From: Kriegella sp965368185
GTDB taxonomy: Bacteria > Bacteroidota > Bacteroidia > Flavobacteriales > Flavobacteriaceae
Direction of reading: 5' to 3'
DNA length: 64,000 bases
Assembly (NCBI GenBank): GCA_965368185.1
Contig: CBDULZ010000001.1
Coordinates: forward strand, 102,035 to 166,034
The position numbers and the translations under genes are program-made. The notes beneath the pieces are model-generated. The model was not told the DNA's origin, made no database searches, and saw only the letters and a list, made by a program, of their open reading frames with translations. The first letter of the stretch is position 1; each line of letters opens with the position of its first letter. Positions 35,164 to 45,416 of the stretch are shown piece by piece.

Positions 35164-37554
35164 TTATCTTCTTCGCTGCCCTGAAAACTCCATGGCTTCG
35201 CCTTTTCCAAAACCATAGCTAAACCCTAAGGCCAAAAATCGACCACGTTGACGACGATTATAAATTTCAAAGTCTGCCTGGGTTATTTGACTTTCGCCTA
35301 CTCTTGAAGCCAAGGCATCCCTCACACTCAAATTTAAAACAGCCTTTCCCTTAAAAAGTTTTTTTCTTAACCCCATGTCAAGAAAAAGGTTCTCACTAAC
35401 CTTGCTTTGAACCGTTTGATAACTTGATTGGTAATTTCCGGTAGTTTCGAAATCAATATCTGCGGGCAGTTTGAACTTTGCCATTAATTTACTGGACCAT
35501 TGGTCAGCGCTAAAATCAAAAATGGTCGTGTCGAAAAAGCCGTTGCGTGTAAATTGACTGTAGTTAAGGTCTCCATTTAGGGTCAACCAATTTGTAGGGC
35601 TGTATTTGGAATTGAATTCAATGCCTGTAGATCTATTCGTACCAATGTTTAAAGGCTTAACCGTGTTTATGTTATTCTCAAAAGAAGACACCCGTTCGAT
35701 TACATCAGTAGTATATCGATGGTACACCCCTAGATTCATCGAGGCTTTGCCAACAAAAAAGATACTTGTTATTTCATAGGAATCAGTGAATTCAGGCATT
35801 AGATCAGGATTGCCCTGGCGAATACTAAAATTGTTCCGTATGTTAAAAAACGGGTTAAGGTCCCACAATCGCGGTCTATAAATGCGTCTTGAATACCCCG
35901 CTTGCAATGACAGTTTTTCGCTAATCTTATACGAAGAATGCAAACTGGGGAATAAATTGAAATAGTTTTGATCATTGTTCTCGTTCGTAGTGGTCAGCAA
36001 GGTGTTCAAATCTGTATCTTCCAATCGGGCTCCTGCTTTCACCCCCCATTTCTCACCTTCAAAGGCTGCCGTCGTATATAGTGCAAGTACTTTCTGATCG
36101 TATTCGAAAACATTGGTAAGGCCCGGATCGTTGACAAAATTACCATTGATCAAGTTATTTACTTCGTAATCGTTACTAACATCGTTAAGCACATATTGTG
36201 CCCCGGTTTCCATAGACCATTTTTTGGAAAAAGGTCGTGCGTAGTCTAATTTAAAGGTAAATACAGATTCCTTGAAATCGGTTCGGGTCTTTTGGGCAGC
36301 ATTTCTATCTTCCCCTGAAATCGTCGAATCTACAAAATCTGAAGACTGGTCTTTTCCAAAAAAGTTGCCCAATGCACTGAAAAGTAGCGTGTGGTCTTCA
36401 TCACCTTGAAAATCTTTTTTGTATTGCAGTTCGTATTGAAATTTCGGATTCGTAGCCTCAGTAACCTCATTTCGATCCCACTGAGAAGTCATTGTGTTCG
36501 TCCTATCTAGTGCTGCATAATTTGTCGTAGATGGCTGATCTTCCAACTCAAGGGCGAAGTTACCTGAAAGTGTCAAAACATTTGTGGGGTCAATATAATA
36601 ATCAGTACCGAGAACAAAATTATAATAGTTTTCATTTCTATATTCCGTGCCGTTGGTCAGTATTGTGGTATTGTTCACAAGGTCTACGTTTCGGTTCTCT
36701 ATATCGTCGGGATATTCTCGAGTACCTACCCCGATTTGACTAAAAAGATTAAATTTTTCAGTACGTCGATTGAGGCTAATACCAACACTATGGTTTTCCG
36801 GCGCGCCGGTATTGACCGAGATCGAACCATTGAGACCCTTGCGTTCCTCTTTTTTTATGACGATATTGATGATGCCCGAAGTTCCCTCAGCATCGTACTT
36901 GGCCGAAGGGTTCGTAATGACCTCTACCCTATCGATCATATCGGCCGTAATTGTACCCAAGGCATTTCCTCCATCACTAGCGATTACAGAAGGCTTTCCA
37001 TTAATCAATATTTGAACCCCCTGACTGCCACGAAGGCTTATCTGTCCTTCAATATTTACAGTGACAGAAGGTACATTGTTCAATACCTCTAAGGCGCTGG
37101 CCCCAGTACTACTGAGGTCTTTTCCAACATTAAACACCCGTTTATCCAATTTGAATTCGGTTCTAGATTCTTCGCCTTGAACCACCACTTCTTGTAATTG
37201 TTCGGCATCTTCGGCAAGTGCTACCTTTCCCAAATCAATGGTTTTGGTTTTGGCAACTGGTTGACCAAAGGTTCTTTTCTGAAAACCAATGAAACTTATC
37301 TCAATGTAAAAATTTGTCGCCTCGGTTTCCAGGGTAAAACTCCCATCATCCAAGGTGGTAGTACCTGCAATTGGTTTTTTAGTCTCATTATCGGCTACCA
37401 TTACCGTAGCGAAAGCCACGGGCTGCCCGCTCACTTCTTCTATGACCGTTCCCTGAATAGTGGTGGATGCATTTGCGTTCTGGGCCGTTACCGTTTTGGC
37501 ACCAAAGAAGATGCAACCAATGACAAGTACGTAGAATTTAATTTTAGACATCAT
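35164..37554 (-). CDS. TonB-dependent receptor-like outer-membrane protein
   Basis: 796 aa. Signal peptide (about 1-24), carboxypeptidase-regulatory-like domain (about 30-118, TIQGTVIEEVSGQPVAFATVMV), plug (about 130-230 with LEVLNNVPSVTVNIEGQISLRGSQGVQILINGKPSV and DRVEVITNPSAKYDAEGTSGIINIVIKK), then a barrel of the OMP_b-brl_3 type. The C-terminus is basic (FSGQRRR) rather than aromatic, as is common in this subgroup. Substrate unknown; it stands alone. Confidence 0.9.
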   Translation of the reverse strand: MMSKIKFYVLVIGCIFFGAKTVTAQNANASTTIQGTVIEEVSGQPVAFATVMVADNETKKPIAGTTTLDDGSFTLETEATNFYIEISFIGFQKRTFGQPVAKTKTIDLGKVALAEDAEQLQEVVVQGEESRTEFKLDKRVFNVGKDLSSTGASALEVLNNVPSVTVNIEGQISLRGSQGVQILINGKPSVIASDGGNALGTITADMIDRVEVITNPSAKYDAEGTSGIINIVIKKEERKGLNGSISVNTGAPENHSVGISLNRRTEKFNLFSQIGVGTREYPDDIENRNVDLVNNTTILTNGTEYRNENYYNFVLGTDYYIDPTNVLTLSGNFALELEDQPSTTNYAALDRTNTMTSQWDRNEVTEATNPKFQYELQYKKDFQGDEDHTLLFSALGNFFGKDQSSDFVDSTISGEDRNAAQKTRTDFKESVFTFKLDYARPFSKKWSMETGAQYVLNDVSNDYEVNNLINGNFVNDPGLTNVFEYDQKVLALYTTAAFEGEKWGVKAGARLEDTDLNTLLTTTNENNDQNYFNLFPSLHSSYKISEKLSLQAGYSRRIYRPRLWDLNPFFNIRNNFSIRQGNPDLMPEFTDSYEITSIFFVGKASMNLGVYHRYTTDVIERVSSFENNINTVKPLNIGTNRSTGIEFNSKYSPTNWLTLNGDLNYSQFTRNGFFDTTIFDFSADQWSSKLMAKFKLPADIDFETTGNYQSSYQTVQSKVSENLFLDMGLRKKLFKGKAVLNLSVRDALASRVGESQITQADFEIYNRRQRGRFLALGFSYGFGKGEAMEFSGQRRR

Positions 37555-37819
37555 AAGTTAGTTTGGACTAATTTTTTTATCAAATATTTACATTTCAGAA
37601 AAAAGAAAGCCTCAATTTTCTGTCAACGACAAAAATAATGTCGTGAACGGCAAATGATCATAAAATGAATTGGGCATCACCTATCCATTTGAGAAATTCA
37701 GGAAAACCTATTTGTATTAAAACCTGTATATCTAGACAAACAATTGTTTTTCACTGAATCAAAGGTCGGTGGTTATTCGAAAAGAATGATTTGTTCAAGA
37801 GTTTGGCCAAAAGGCCCGG

Positions 37820-38695
37820 TCAACTTAAATTTTTCTTGAAAAAATCAATAGTTCGTTGCCATGCCAATTTGGCTGCTTCTTCATCATAACGGGGTGTAGT
37901 GTCATTATGAAAACCATGGTTGGCATTGGGGTATATAAAAGCTTCATATTCTTTATTATTTGCCTTTAGGGCGGCCTCATAGGCTGGCCAACCCTCATTT
38001 ACCCGTTTATCCAACTCCCCAAAATGCAACTGCAAAGGGGCGTTGATTTTCTCGATATCCTCGGTTGGTTGTCCGCCATAAAAGGGAATGGCGGCAGACA
38101 AATCGGTAACCTTAACGGCCATCATATTAGAAATCCAACCACCAAAACAGAATCCGACTACGCCAACTTTTCCGCTACATCCGGGGTGCACTTTAAGATA
38201 TTCAAAGGCGGCAATAAAATCTTCCAGCATTTCATCACGATTTCGCTCTTTTTGTAAAGCTCTGCCATCATCATCGTTTCCCGGATATCCTCCCAAAGGT
38301 GTAAGCGCATCGGGCGCCAAAGAAATAAACCCGGCCAAACCTGCTCTTCGCCCCACATCTTCGATATGTGGATTTAGTCCCCGGTTTTCATGTACCACAA
38401 TAATACCGGGCAATTTGCCTTTGGCGTCGATAGGTCGCGAAAGTAGTCCTTTAATTTCTCCCCCACCCTTCGCGGAGTTGTACATAATAAATTCAGATTT
38501 AAGTCGTGAATCTTGCCGTTCAATTTGAATTTTACCATAATAATCCGGAGAAATAAAACTAAGTAATGATGCAACAGTTAGTCCACCAATGGCATAGACC
38601 GACAGTTTATCTAGAAACTGTCTTCTATCGATCCTATTATGTGCATAGTCATCGTAAAGATCAAATACTTCCTGTTTGATATCTTCTTTTCTCAT
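37820..38695 (-). CDS. Dienelactone hydrolase family protein
   Basis: 291 aa, about 60 residues longer than classical dienelactone hydrolase. An N-terminal segment RIDRRQFLDKLSVYAIGGLTVASLL (about 21-45) looks like a Tat-type signal or membrane anchor. The alpha/beta-hydrolase core has VVHENRGLNPHIEDV, GVVGFCFGG with the nucleophilic Cys, GELDKRVNEGWPAYEAAL with the Asp and NANHGFHND with the His, so the Cys-Asp-His triad is intact. Probably an exported esterase or lactonase. Confidence 0.88.
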   Translation of the reverse strand: MRKEDIKQEVFDLYDDYAHNRIDRRQFLDKLSVYAIGGLTVASLLSFISPDYYGKIQIERQDSRLKSEFIMYNSAKGGGEIKGLLSRPIDAKGKLPGIIVVHENRGLNPHIEDVGRRAGLAGFISLAPDALTPLGGYPGNDDDGRALQKERNRDEMLEDFIAAFEYLKVHPGCSGKVGVVGFCFGGWISNMMAVKVTDLSAAIPFYGGQPTEDIEKINAPLQLHFGELDKRVNEGWPAYEAALKANNKEYEAFIYPNANHGFHNDTTPRYDEEAAKLAWQRTIDFFKKNLS

Positions 38696-38962
38696 AATGC
38701 ATTTTAAATTATCAGGTTCATCATTTGGTGTGGGAATACCTTCAAAAGTGCAAATATCCCCTTACCACCAAATTAGTAACTATACTATTAGAAATAAAAT
38801 AATTCCGTGAAATAAATCTTTAAACAACGATTATGACTACCTCAACGACAAGGGTTTAGGCTTTTTTTTGGAGAAACATACTAAAAATGTCGTTTGCCCT
38901 TACATATATGTCGATTGGAGGTTTTGGTGATTCTACTCGAATCAAAAGTGTAATTTTGAATT

Positions 38963-39991
38963 ATGATTCGTTATTTCAAAGGGTTAAGCAGTGTTTCAAA
39001 GGAAGTATTCTTTCAGGTACTTCTACATGTGGTATTGTTTCTTTTTTTCTCATTTGACAAGAATAGTCCCAAGATTCAATTCCATCAGGTTGTTATTTTT
39101 ATGAATTATGCCCTTGGCGCCTTTATTATCAATTATTTGCTCTTGCCCCGTTTCTATTACCGAAAGAAATACACTTCCTTCTTCGTAACCTTGGCAATTG
39201 TTGTCACAAGCATTATATGCATCGAGGAGTTCATAATCGAAAAGATTTATTTTCCCGACACTAGGGGCATGTACTTTCATGGGGTCTTTTATAGTCTTTT
39301 GGATGTTATGCCGATCATTACTATCCTCTGTGGCTTTAAGTTTGCCTGGGACGCTTCAAAAAAACAGCATGAGGTCGATGAACTTAGGGCGTCTGTCAAG
39401 GAAAGTGAGCTGCAGTTCTTGAAATCACAGATCAATCCGCATTTTTTGTTCAACAACTTGAACAACCTTTATTCGTATGCAATTGATAATTCTCCGAAAA
39501 CACCATCCATTATACTGGAACTTTCTTCTGTTTTACGCTATATGCTATACGATTGCAAAGAAGATTTTGTACCCTTGGCAAAAGAAGTGGAGCATTTGAA
39601 AAATTTCACCCAATTGAGCGAATTACAAATCGAAGATCGTGGTAAAGTAACCTTCAAAACAGAAAATATTGGCGGCGAACATCAAATCGCTCCCCTTATT
39701 TTGTTGGTATTCATTGAGAATGCTTTTAAACACAGTACCGCAAGTCAGTCGGAGGATATTGACATTGACGTAACTATTAACGTGAATGATCAAGGAAGGT
39801 TGTACTTTAAGTGTATAAATTCTTTTCGACCTGTAACCAACACGGATGATTTGTCACATGGCATTGGGTTGCTTAACGTCAAAAAGCGTTTGGAAATCAT
39901 TTACCCTGATGCCCATGAACTTACTATTCAGGAAAGCGATACAATGTTTTCAGTGCAACTTGAAATACAATTAAAACCTGGCCGGAAATGA
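38963..39991 (+). CDS. LytS-type sensor histidine kinase
   Basis: 342 aa. Four membrane helices (about 13-125), a short coiled coil, then His_kinase domain with LKSQINPHFLFNNLNNLYSYA (acceptor His160) and an ATPase part with PLILLVFIENAFKHS and GIGLLNVKKRLE. The four-helix membrane part binds no obvious ligand. Overlaps the LytTR gene by ATGA. TAATTTTG at 38951-38958 fits the -7 consensus and would make the transcript nearly leaderless. Confidence 0.93.
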   Translation: MIRYFKGLSSVSKEVFFQVLLHVVLFLFFSFDKNSPKIQFHQVVIFMNYALGAFIINYLLLPRFYYRKKYTSFFVTLAIVVTSIICIEEFIIEKIYFPDTRGMYFHGVFYSLLDVMPIITILCGFKFAWDASKKQHEVDELRASVKESELQFLKSQINPHFLFNNLNNLYSYAIDNSPKTPSIILELSSVLRYMLYDCKEDFVPLAKEVEHLKNFTQLSELQIEDRGKVTFKTENIGGEHQIAPLILLVFIENAFKHSTASQSEDIDIDVTINVNDQGRLYFKCINSFRPVTNTDDLSHGIGLLNVKKRLEIIYPDAHELTIQESDTMFSVQLEIQLKPGRK

Positions 39992-40677
39992 TACGATGCA
40001 TCATTATCGAAGACCAGCCCCCTGCGCAGCGCGTATTGCAAAAATTCATCGGCGATATGGACGATCTCGAGCTGAAAGGCATTTTTGCAGATGCCTTAAA
40101 AGCTATGGATTTCTTAAAGACGGAAACTGTTGACCTGATTTTTCTAGACATCCATCTACCTAAAATATCAGGTATTGATTTTTTGAAGGCATTGCCTGTT
40201 AAACGCCATGTTATCTTGACAACAGCATTTTCCGATTACGCATTGGAAAGTTATGAGTATCATGTGGTCGACTATCTATTAAAACCCTTTTCATTCGAAC
40301 GATTTGTAAAAGCCGTAGGCAAGGTTCCTGTTGGACAAAATGAAAACCAAATTTCGGAATCTAACCCAGATATAATTTTCGTCAAATCTGGGTACGAGCA
40401 CTTAAAAATCAACGTGCAAGATATCCGGTTTATTCAATCGGAAGCAGACTATACCGAAATTTTCACGACAGACAGAAAACACCTGACCTCACATTCGTTA
40501 CGTCATTGGCTACAAACCTTGAATGAGACCCAGTTCACACAGATTCACAAATCATTCATAGTGAATACACGCAATATCATCAAAGTATCGGGTAACCGCA
40601 TCTATTTTGATAAAGACCTGCATGTACCCATCGGGCGGGCCTATAAAGAGGCCTTTGTTGAACGGTATTTGAAATGA
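39988..40677 (+). CDS. LytTR-type response regulator (LytS partner)
   Basis: 229 aa. REC with IEDQPP pocket and acceptor Asp54 in FLDIHLPKISGIDFL, then LytTR DNA-binding domain (about 130-229, IFVKSGYEHLKINVQDIRFIQSEADYTEIFTTD, HKSFIVNTRNIIKVSGNRIYF, VPIGRAYKEAF). A normal two-component partner of the preceding kinase, unlike the orphan LytTR regulator at 28563. Confidence 0.93.
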   Translation: MIRCIIIEDQPPAQRVLQKFIGDMDDLELKGIFADALKAMDFLKTETVDLIFLDIHLPKISGIDFLKALPVKRHVILTTAFSDYALESYEYHVVDYLLKPFSFERFVKAVGKVPVGQNENQISESNPDIIFVKSGYEHLKINVQDIRFIQSEADYTEIFTTDRKHLTSHSLRHWLQTLNETQFTQIHKSFIVNTRNIIKVSGNRIYFDKDLHVPIGRAYKEAFVERYLK

Positions 40678-40789
40678 CCTATTTTGGTTTCTGCTACCCC
40701 TTTTCGAGAAATGCTACTTCCGAGATATAGGTTAGCCGCACTATCCCCTACCTAAAAACCAATAAAATTTTACTAACTTTAAAAGAAAA

Positions 40790-41017
40790 ATGAAAAATAC
40801 GGCTATGTTTTGGGTGTGGGCCACCACCTTAGCTTTAGTGACCGTTACAATAATGGCTGTTATGAACTTCCCCTTTAATTGGGTGTTTTATGTTACGGTA
40901 TTGGGGCAAATAATGATAGTAATTATGGTCTATAAGGTACTAACCGACAATTATCGGGTCAACAAAACCTTTGAAGACTTTTATAATGATTACCCTATCG
41001 ACTCGCGAATCAATTAA
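40790..41017 (+). CDS. Small two-helix membrane protein
   Basis: 75 aa. Two membrane helices (about 6-28 and 30-50), then a hydrophilic tail NYRVNKTFEDFYNDYPIDS. No family motif. It lies downstream of the LytTR gene by 112 bp and its last 8 bp overlap the convergent stress-protein gene. It may belong to the low-oxygen cluster that follows, but that is only position. Confidence 0.65.
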   Translation: MKNTAMFWVWATTLALVTVTIMAVMNFPFNWVFYVTVLGQIMIVIMVYKVLTDNYRVNKTFEDFYNDYPIDSRIN

Positions 41018-41918
41018 AGATAGATGTTTCTTGCTTGTTACTTTTTCTTGAAGGAGTGCCCATACCTAATTCGGGAATGACCAAAAATGGAATTTGAGTA
41101 TGAAATGCCACCCGCTTTATGACCAGCTCACGGGTCATGAGCTCCACATAACTGTGTTGATAATTCAACATCGCCAATAAGTGGATGTCGAGTTCATTGG
41201 TAAATACTTCCAAAGTCTTTGACACCGAGTTCAGTTCAGATACGGTATGCACATAATGCTCGATGTCTTTCAAATATTTCCGCAACATATTTAAATTAAA
41301 CTGCTGAATCTCGGTCAAGGCCTTAATCTCGTATTGTACATGAACAATGCGCACAACAGCATTAAAGGTCTTCGCTAATTCTATCAAGGGTTCCAGTTCC
41401 GACCAAGTATAGAAACGGTTAAAATCGGTGGCAAAAGCAATTTCCGAAGGCCTTTCAAATTCAAAATACTGCGGTATGGCCAAAACGGGACAACTTTTAA
41501 TTGATTTAATGATTCGCACCGTGTTGCTTCCCATAAAAACTTCATCAAAGCTCGAAGCCCCTTTTGTTCCTGTTATCACCAAATCGATTTTCTTAGCGGC
41601 CACTATCTCTTTGATTTCATCTACCAAAAGGCTAAAGGACGAAATATTCTTAAAGCTATGGTTCGGATTGTTATGCGTTTCCTTGATACGTTGTACAATC
41701 GCTTGTAAACCATTCATAGAGTTGTTGTGCGTCGTATCTACCACACTATTCTGAATAGATGACGCCATAAAGCGGCTATTCGCAATTGTTGGCGTATAGG
41801 TATTCAGCAAATGAAAAACACATTTTTCATCTTCAAATAAGGCGAGTGCATATTTGATTGCATTCCAAGCATTCTCAGAAAAATCGGTGGGAATTAAAAT
41901 ATTCTTCATAAGTAACAA
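41010..41918 (-). CDS. Universal stress protein (two Usp domains)
   Basis: 302 aa with two tandem Usp-like domains (about 4-150 and 155-290). The first begins MKNILIPTDFSENAWNAIKYAL and ends with VITGTKGASSFDEVFMGSNTVRIIKS, the nucleotide-binding GxxG-x9-G(S/T) type motif; the second lacks a clear motif. The ATG at 41909 (fourth residue) fits the family start better. An Fnr-type palindrome lies 46 bp upstream, matching the known link between Usp proteins and oxygen limitation in other bacteria. Confidence 0.87.
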   Translation of the reverse strand: MLLMKNILIPTDFSENAWNAIKYALALFEDEKCVFHLLNTYTPTIANSRFMASSIQNSVVDTTHNNSMNGLQAIVQRIKETHNNPNHSFKNISSFSLLVDEIKEIVAAKKIDLVITGTKGASSFDEVFMGSNTVRIIKSIKSCPVLAIPQYFEFERPSEIAFATDFNRFYTWSELEPLIELAKTFNAVVRIVHVQYEIKALTEIQQFNLNMLRKYLKDIEHYVHTVSELNSVSKTLEVFTNELDIHLLAMLNYQHSYVELMTRELVIKRVAFHTQIPFLVIPELGMGTPSRKSNKQETSIFN

Positions 41919-41963
41919 TTCAGACTTAAAGTGTAAAACTATCGAATGCCATTTTCTGAAACT

Positions 41964-41977
41964 ATGACATAAATCAG
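41964..41977 (-). promoter_or_regulatory. Fnr/Crp-type box upstream of the universal stress protein gene
   Basis: ATGAC-ATAA-ATCAG, 46 bp before the start codon. The core TGAC-N4-ATCA is the same as in the site between the Crp/Fnr gene and ccoI. Confidence 0.55.
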
Positions 41978-42122
41978 CTTTTCGAAACGGTAATGAACGG
42001 TCTGTGAAGAACGTTCAAACCTTTTTTGAATATTTGACCTTAGGCTATTTGATTCTTCGGAAAACAACCGATAAGGTCATATGTAAAAACAATTGTTTTA
42101 ATTTGATTTCGAACAAGCCGTT

Positions 42123-42824
42123 CTAATATCCTTCCGCCAAATCTTGAAGTCCTTTTTCATTGACGATGCACATTTTCTTGCCGGAATTTTTCAGTAACCC
42201 CTTTTTCTTGAACTCTGAAATAATTCGAATACACGATTCCGTAGCCGTGCCGACCACATTAGCGATATCGTCACGGGAAAGGGTCAACAGCAAAAATCCG
42301 TCCTTATCTTCTCCGAAATTATTTTTCAAATATAAAAATGCCGCCGCAACCCGTTGCCTTACCGTTTTTTGCGACATATTTACAATAACATCATCTGCCT
42401 CTTTAAGATCATGCGCCATATGCCGCAACACCTCCATCGTAAAGTTCGGGTTGGTTTTAAGCGTATTCACAATATTTTCTTTGGGAATAAAACAAACCTC
42501 CATGTCGTTCAAGGCAGTCGCACTCAAATTCGACAACTCTTCCGCAATTACCGAACGTTGGCCAATAACCACACCTTTTGCGGCCAATTTAACAGTTTGA
42601 TCTTTTCCATTGGCACTCAATTTTGAAAGTTTTGAAACGCCATTACGTACACAGAAAACACCGTTGAGCTTTTCACCTTCCTTAAAAATAGTTTCACCCT
42701 TCTTGACAATTTTGGTGGTTTTACTTTGTGAGACCTTTTTTAATTCTTCTTTGCTCATCGCACGCAACGAATTGAATTGCCTAACTATACATTGTTCACA
42801 TTGCGATTCAGTTCTATTATCCAT
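42123..42824 (-). CDS. Crp/Fnr-family transcriptional regulator
   Basis: 233 aa. N-terminal ESQCEQCIVRQFNSLRAM with a CxxC pair, cyclic-nucleotide-binding-like beta-roll (about 30-140), dimer helix, and a winged helix-turn-helix (about 165-225) with LSRDDIANVVGTATESCIRIISEFKKKGLL as recognition region. Divergent from the cbb3 oxidase locus, with a matching palindrome between them. Likely responds to low oxygen or NO; whether the two N-terminal Cys plus others hold an Fe-S cluster cannot be told. Confidence 0.92.
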   Translation of the reverse strand: MDNRTESQCEQCIVRQFNSLRAMSKEELKKVSQSKTTKIVKKGETIFKEGEKLNGVFCVRNGVSKLSKLSANGKDQTVKLAAKGVVIGQRSVIAEELSNLSATALNDMEVCFIPKENIVNTLKTNPNFTMEVLRHMAHDLKEADDVIVNMSQKTVRQRVAAAFLYLKNNFGEDKDGFLLLTLSRDDIANVVGTATESCIRIISEFKKKGLLKNSGKKMCIVNEKGLQDLAEGY

Positions 42825-42879
42825 AACTTTAGCTTTTACGCTGAAGGTGTAAAGTTACGAGGTCACTAATTATTCTAAC

Positions 42880-42893
42880 ATGACATAAATCAT
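42880..42893. promoter_or_regulatory. Fnr/Crp-type box in the divergent regulator/ccoI region
   Basis: ATGAC-ATAA-ATCAT, 56 bp from the regulator start and 54 bp from the ccoI start, so placed to control both. Probably allows autoregulation. Confidence 0.6.
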
Positions 42894-42946
42894 ATTCTAT
42901 AACCTACGACTATTCGACCTTTGCCACCGGTATATGTAAATGTTTT

Positions 42947-45343
42947 ATGGATAGAACCAACTGTTATCATTGTGGTGATGATTGTGGCAATACCGGTATT
43001 GCTTACGATTCGAAAAAGTTCTGCTGTAACGGCTGTAAGACAGTCTATGAAATATTTTCGAGTAACGACCTAACATACTATTATGATCTAAAAGCTGCAG
43101 CAGGCAGCACTCCCAAAGTTGTCGAAGGAAAATATGATTTTCTCGATACCCCGGCCATAGTTCAGGGGTTGACTGAATTCAACGACGGCAACCTACAAAT
43201 TGTCAATCTCTATATACCGAACATTCATTGCAGCTCCTGTATTTGGGTTTTGGAGAACTTAAACAAACTCAACCCCTCGATTACTGGTTCACAAGTTGAT
43301 TTCCCAAAGAAAACGGTACGAATCACATATCGTATAAATACTTATTCTTTAAAGGAATTGGTCGTTCTTCTGGCGCGCATCGGTTATGAACCTTATATTT
43401 CGTTAGATGACTATGATAGTGAAAAGAAAAGTACCGATAGGAGCCTTATCTATAAATTGGGCGTTGCCGGTTTCGCGTTTGGTAATGTCATGTTTCTCTC
43501 TTTTCCGGAATATTTCGACCTGGCTACAAGCAAAACCGATGGAGGTGAATTCTGGTTAAATCAGTACCAAACTGTTTTTCGCTGGCTGATGTTTATCTTT
43601 TCGTTACCAGTAGTCTTTTACGCCGGTCGCGATTATTTTGTTTCTGCCGTCAAAGGTTTACGCAGTAAATTCTTAAATATCGACGTTCCAATTGCCTTAG
43701 GAATTTCAGTATTGTTTTTAAGAAGTACGCTTGAAATAATTTTCGATTGGGGACCGGGATTTTTCGATTCTTTGACCGGTTTGGTTTTTTTCCTATTACT
43801 TGGAAAATTCTTTCAGCAAAAAACGTATTCCTTTTTATCTTTTGAAAGAGACTACAAATCGTACTTTCCTGTTGCAGTTACCCGGATTTTATCTGGAGGA
43901 AAAGAAGAAAGCACTCAAGTTCACAGCCTAAAAAAAGGAGATCGAATTCTGATTAGAAATGAGGAGCTCATTCCCGTTGATGGTATACTTATTAAAGGCA
44001 AGGCACGCATCGATTATAGTTTTGTGACCGGCGAATCAGAACCCGTACTAAAACAATCTGGTGAAAAAATCTTTGCAGGAGGCAAGCAATTGAATGGCGC
44101 GATTGAAATCGAGACCTTAAAATCGGTTTCACAGTCTTATCTCACCCAATTATGGAGCAACGTCATTTTTCAAGACGACAAATCCACCAAATTCCAAACG
44201 CTGACCGATAGTATCGGAAAACGCTTTACCATAGCTGTTTTATCCATCGCTTTTGCAGCGACTCTATTTTGGCTCTTTTTCGATAGCAGTAAAGCATTGA
44301 ATGTTTTTACCGCAGTACTGATTATCGCATGCCCATGTGCTATTGCCTTGGCAGCACCTTTCACTTTAGGAAATATGCTCCGCATTTTTGGAAGAAAGAA
44401 ATTCTACCTAAAAAATACACAGGCCATTGAACAGCTCGCACAGATCGATACCGCCATATTTGATAAGACCGGTACTATTACCACGGCTCAAAAAAGTACG
44501 GCAAGTTACGAGGGCATGCCTTTGACGTTAGACGAAGAATCATTATTAAAAAATACCCTTCGGGCATCGAACCACCCGTTAAGTCGATCACTGTACGCCA
44601 TGTTATCAGCGCATAACATAGTCACTTTAGATGAGTACGAGGAACATTTAGGCAAAGGCGTAGAAGGCAGTATAGGTGATGGGCACATCAAAATAGGTTC
44701 TGCCGATTTCACAGGTTATCAACAAGATGCAGATATCTTGAATACATCCGTTCACATCAACAGCAACAATACCTATAAGGGTAAATACGTGTTTCACAAC
44801 GAGTACCGCGATGGAATTTCAGAAGTTTTCAAAGATATGTCGGCGACCCTACAACTTGCTATTCTTTCAGGGGATAACGAAGGTGAAAAGGCACGTTTAG
44901 AGCAGTTGCTGCCAAAACTTACGCCCCTATTTTTCAATCAAAAACCAGAGAATAAACTAGAGTTTATACAGACTTTGCAAAACCGGGGCAAAAAGGTGAT
45001 GATGGTTGGCGACGGTCTGAACGACGCCGGAGCTTTGGCTCAAAGTAATGTGGGAATCGCAATTTCCGAAAACGTCAACGTGTTCTCACCCGCCTGTGAT
45101 GGCATTTTAGATGCTACTAAATTTAGGTGGTTGTATCAATATATTTTGGCATCGAAAAAGGCGATGGGAATTGTAAAATTAAGTTTTGTACTTTCGTTAC
45201 TATATAATGTGGTCGGACTCTATTTTGCGGTAACAGGGCAGCTGCAACCAGTAATAGCTGCAATCTTGATGCCATTGAGCTCTATAAGCATTGTCGTCTT
45301 TACAACAGTGATGACAAATATTTTAGGAAGAAATTTGAAATAA
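42947..45343 (+). CDS. ccoI: Heavy-metal P-type ATPase, CcoI-like copper transporter
   Basis: 798 aa. Cys-rich N-terminus (CYHCGDDCGNTGIAYDSKKFCCNGCK, partly quoted), an HMA domain with HCSSCIW, about eight membrane helices, actuator TGES (VTGESEP), CPC motif in IIACPCAIALAAP at about 462, phosphorylation site DKTGTIT at about 505, and GDGLNDAGAL hinge. Position directly before ccoS and the cbb3 structural genes identifies it as the copper supplier for oxidase assembly rather than a detoxification pump. The N-terminal CxxC-rich module is characteristic of this subgroup. Confidence 0.92.
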   Translation: MDRTNCYHCGDDCGNTGIAYDSKKFCCNGCKTVYEIFSSNDLTYYYDLKAAAGSTPKVVEGKYDFLDTPAIVQGLTEFNDGNLQIVNLYIPNIHCSSCIWVLENLNKLNPSITGSQVDFPKKTVRITYRINTYSLKELVVLLARIGYEPYISLDDYDSEKKSTDRSLIYKLGVAGFAFGNVMFLSFPEYFDLATSKTDGGEFWLNQYQTVFRWLMFIFSLPVVFYAGRDYFVSAVKGLRSKFLNIDVPIALGISVLFLRSTLEIIFDWGPGFFDSLTGLVFFLLLGKFFQQKTYSFLSFERDYKSYFPVAVTRILSGGKEESTQVHSLKKGDRILIRNEELIPVDGILIKGKARIDYSFVTGESEPVLKQSGEKIFAGGKQLNGAIEIETLKSVSQSYLTQLWSNVIFQDDKSTKFQTLTDSIGKRFTIAVLSIAFAATLFWLFFDSSKALNVFTAVLIIACPCAIALAAPFTLGNMLRIFGRKKFYLKNTQAIEQLAQIDTAIFDKTGTITTAQKSTASYEGMPLTLDEESLLKNTLRASNHPLSRSLYAMLSAHNIVTLDEYEEHLGKGVEGSIGDGHIKIGSADFTGYQQDADILNTSVHINSNNTYKGKYVFHNEYRDGISEVFKDMSATLQLAILSGDNEGEKARLEQLLPKLTPLFFNQKPENKLEFIQTLQNRGKKVMMVGDGLNDAGALAQSNVGIAISENVNVFSPACDGILDATKFRWLYQYILASKKAMGIVKLSFVLSLLYNVVGLYFAVTGQLQPVIAAILMPLSSISIVVFTTVMTNILGRNLK

Positions 45344-45353
45344 AAAACAAAAC

Positions 45354-45367
45354 ATGACAAATGTCAT
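45354..45367 (+). promoter_or_regulatory. Fnr/Crp-type box upstream of ccoS
   Basis: ATGAC-AAAT-GTCAT, perfect 5-bp arms, 50 bp before the ccoS start and just after the ccoI stop. Suggests that ccoS and the structural genes have their own promoter. Confidence 0.6.
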
Positions 45368-45416
45368 TTTATAGGGATTGGTGCAAACGTAGTTTTACAC
45401 CAGAATTCAGGTAGGT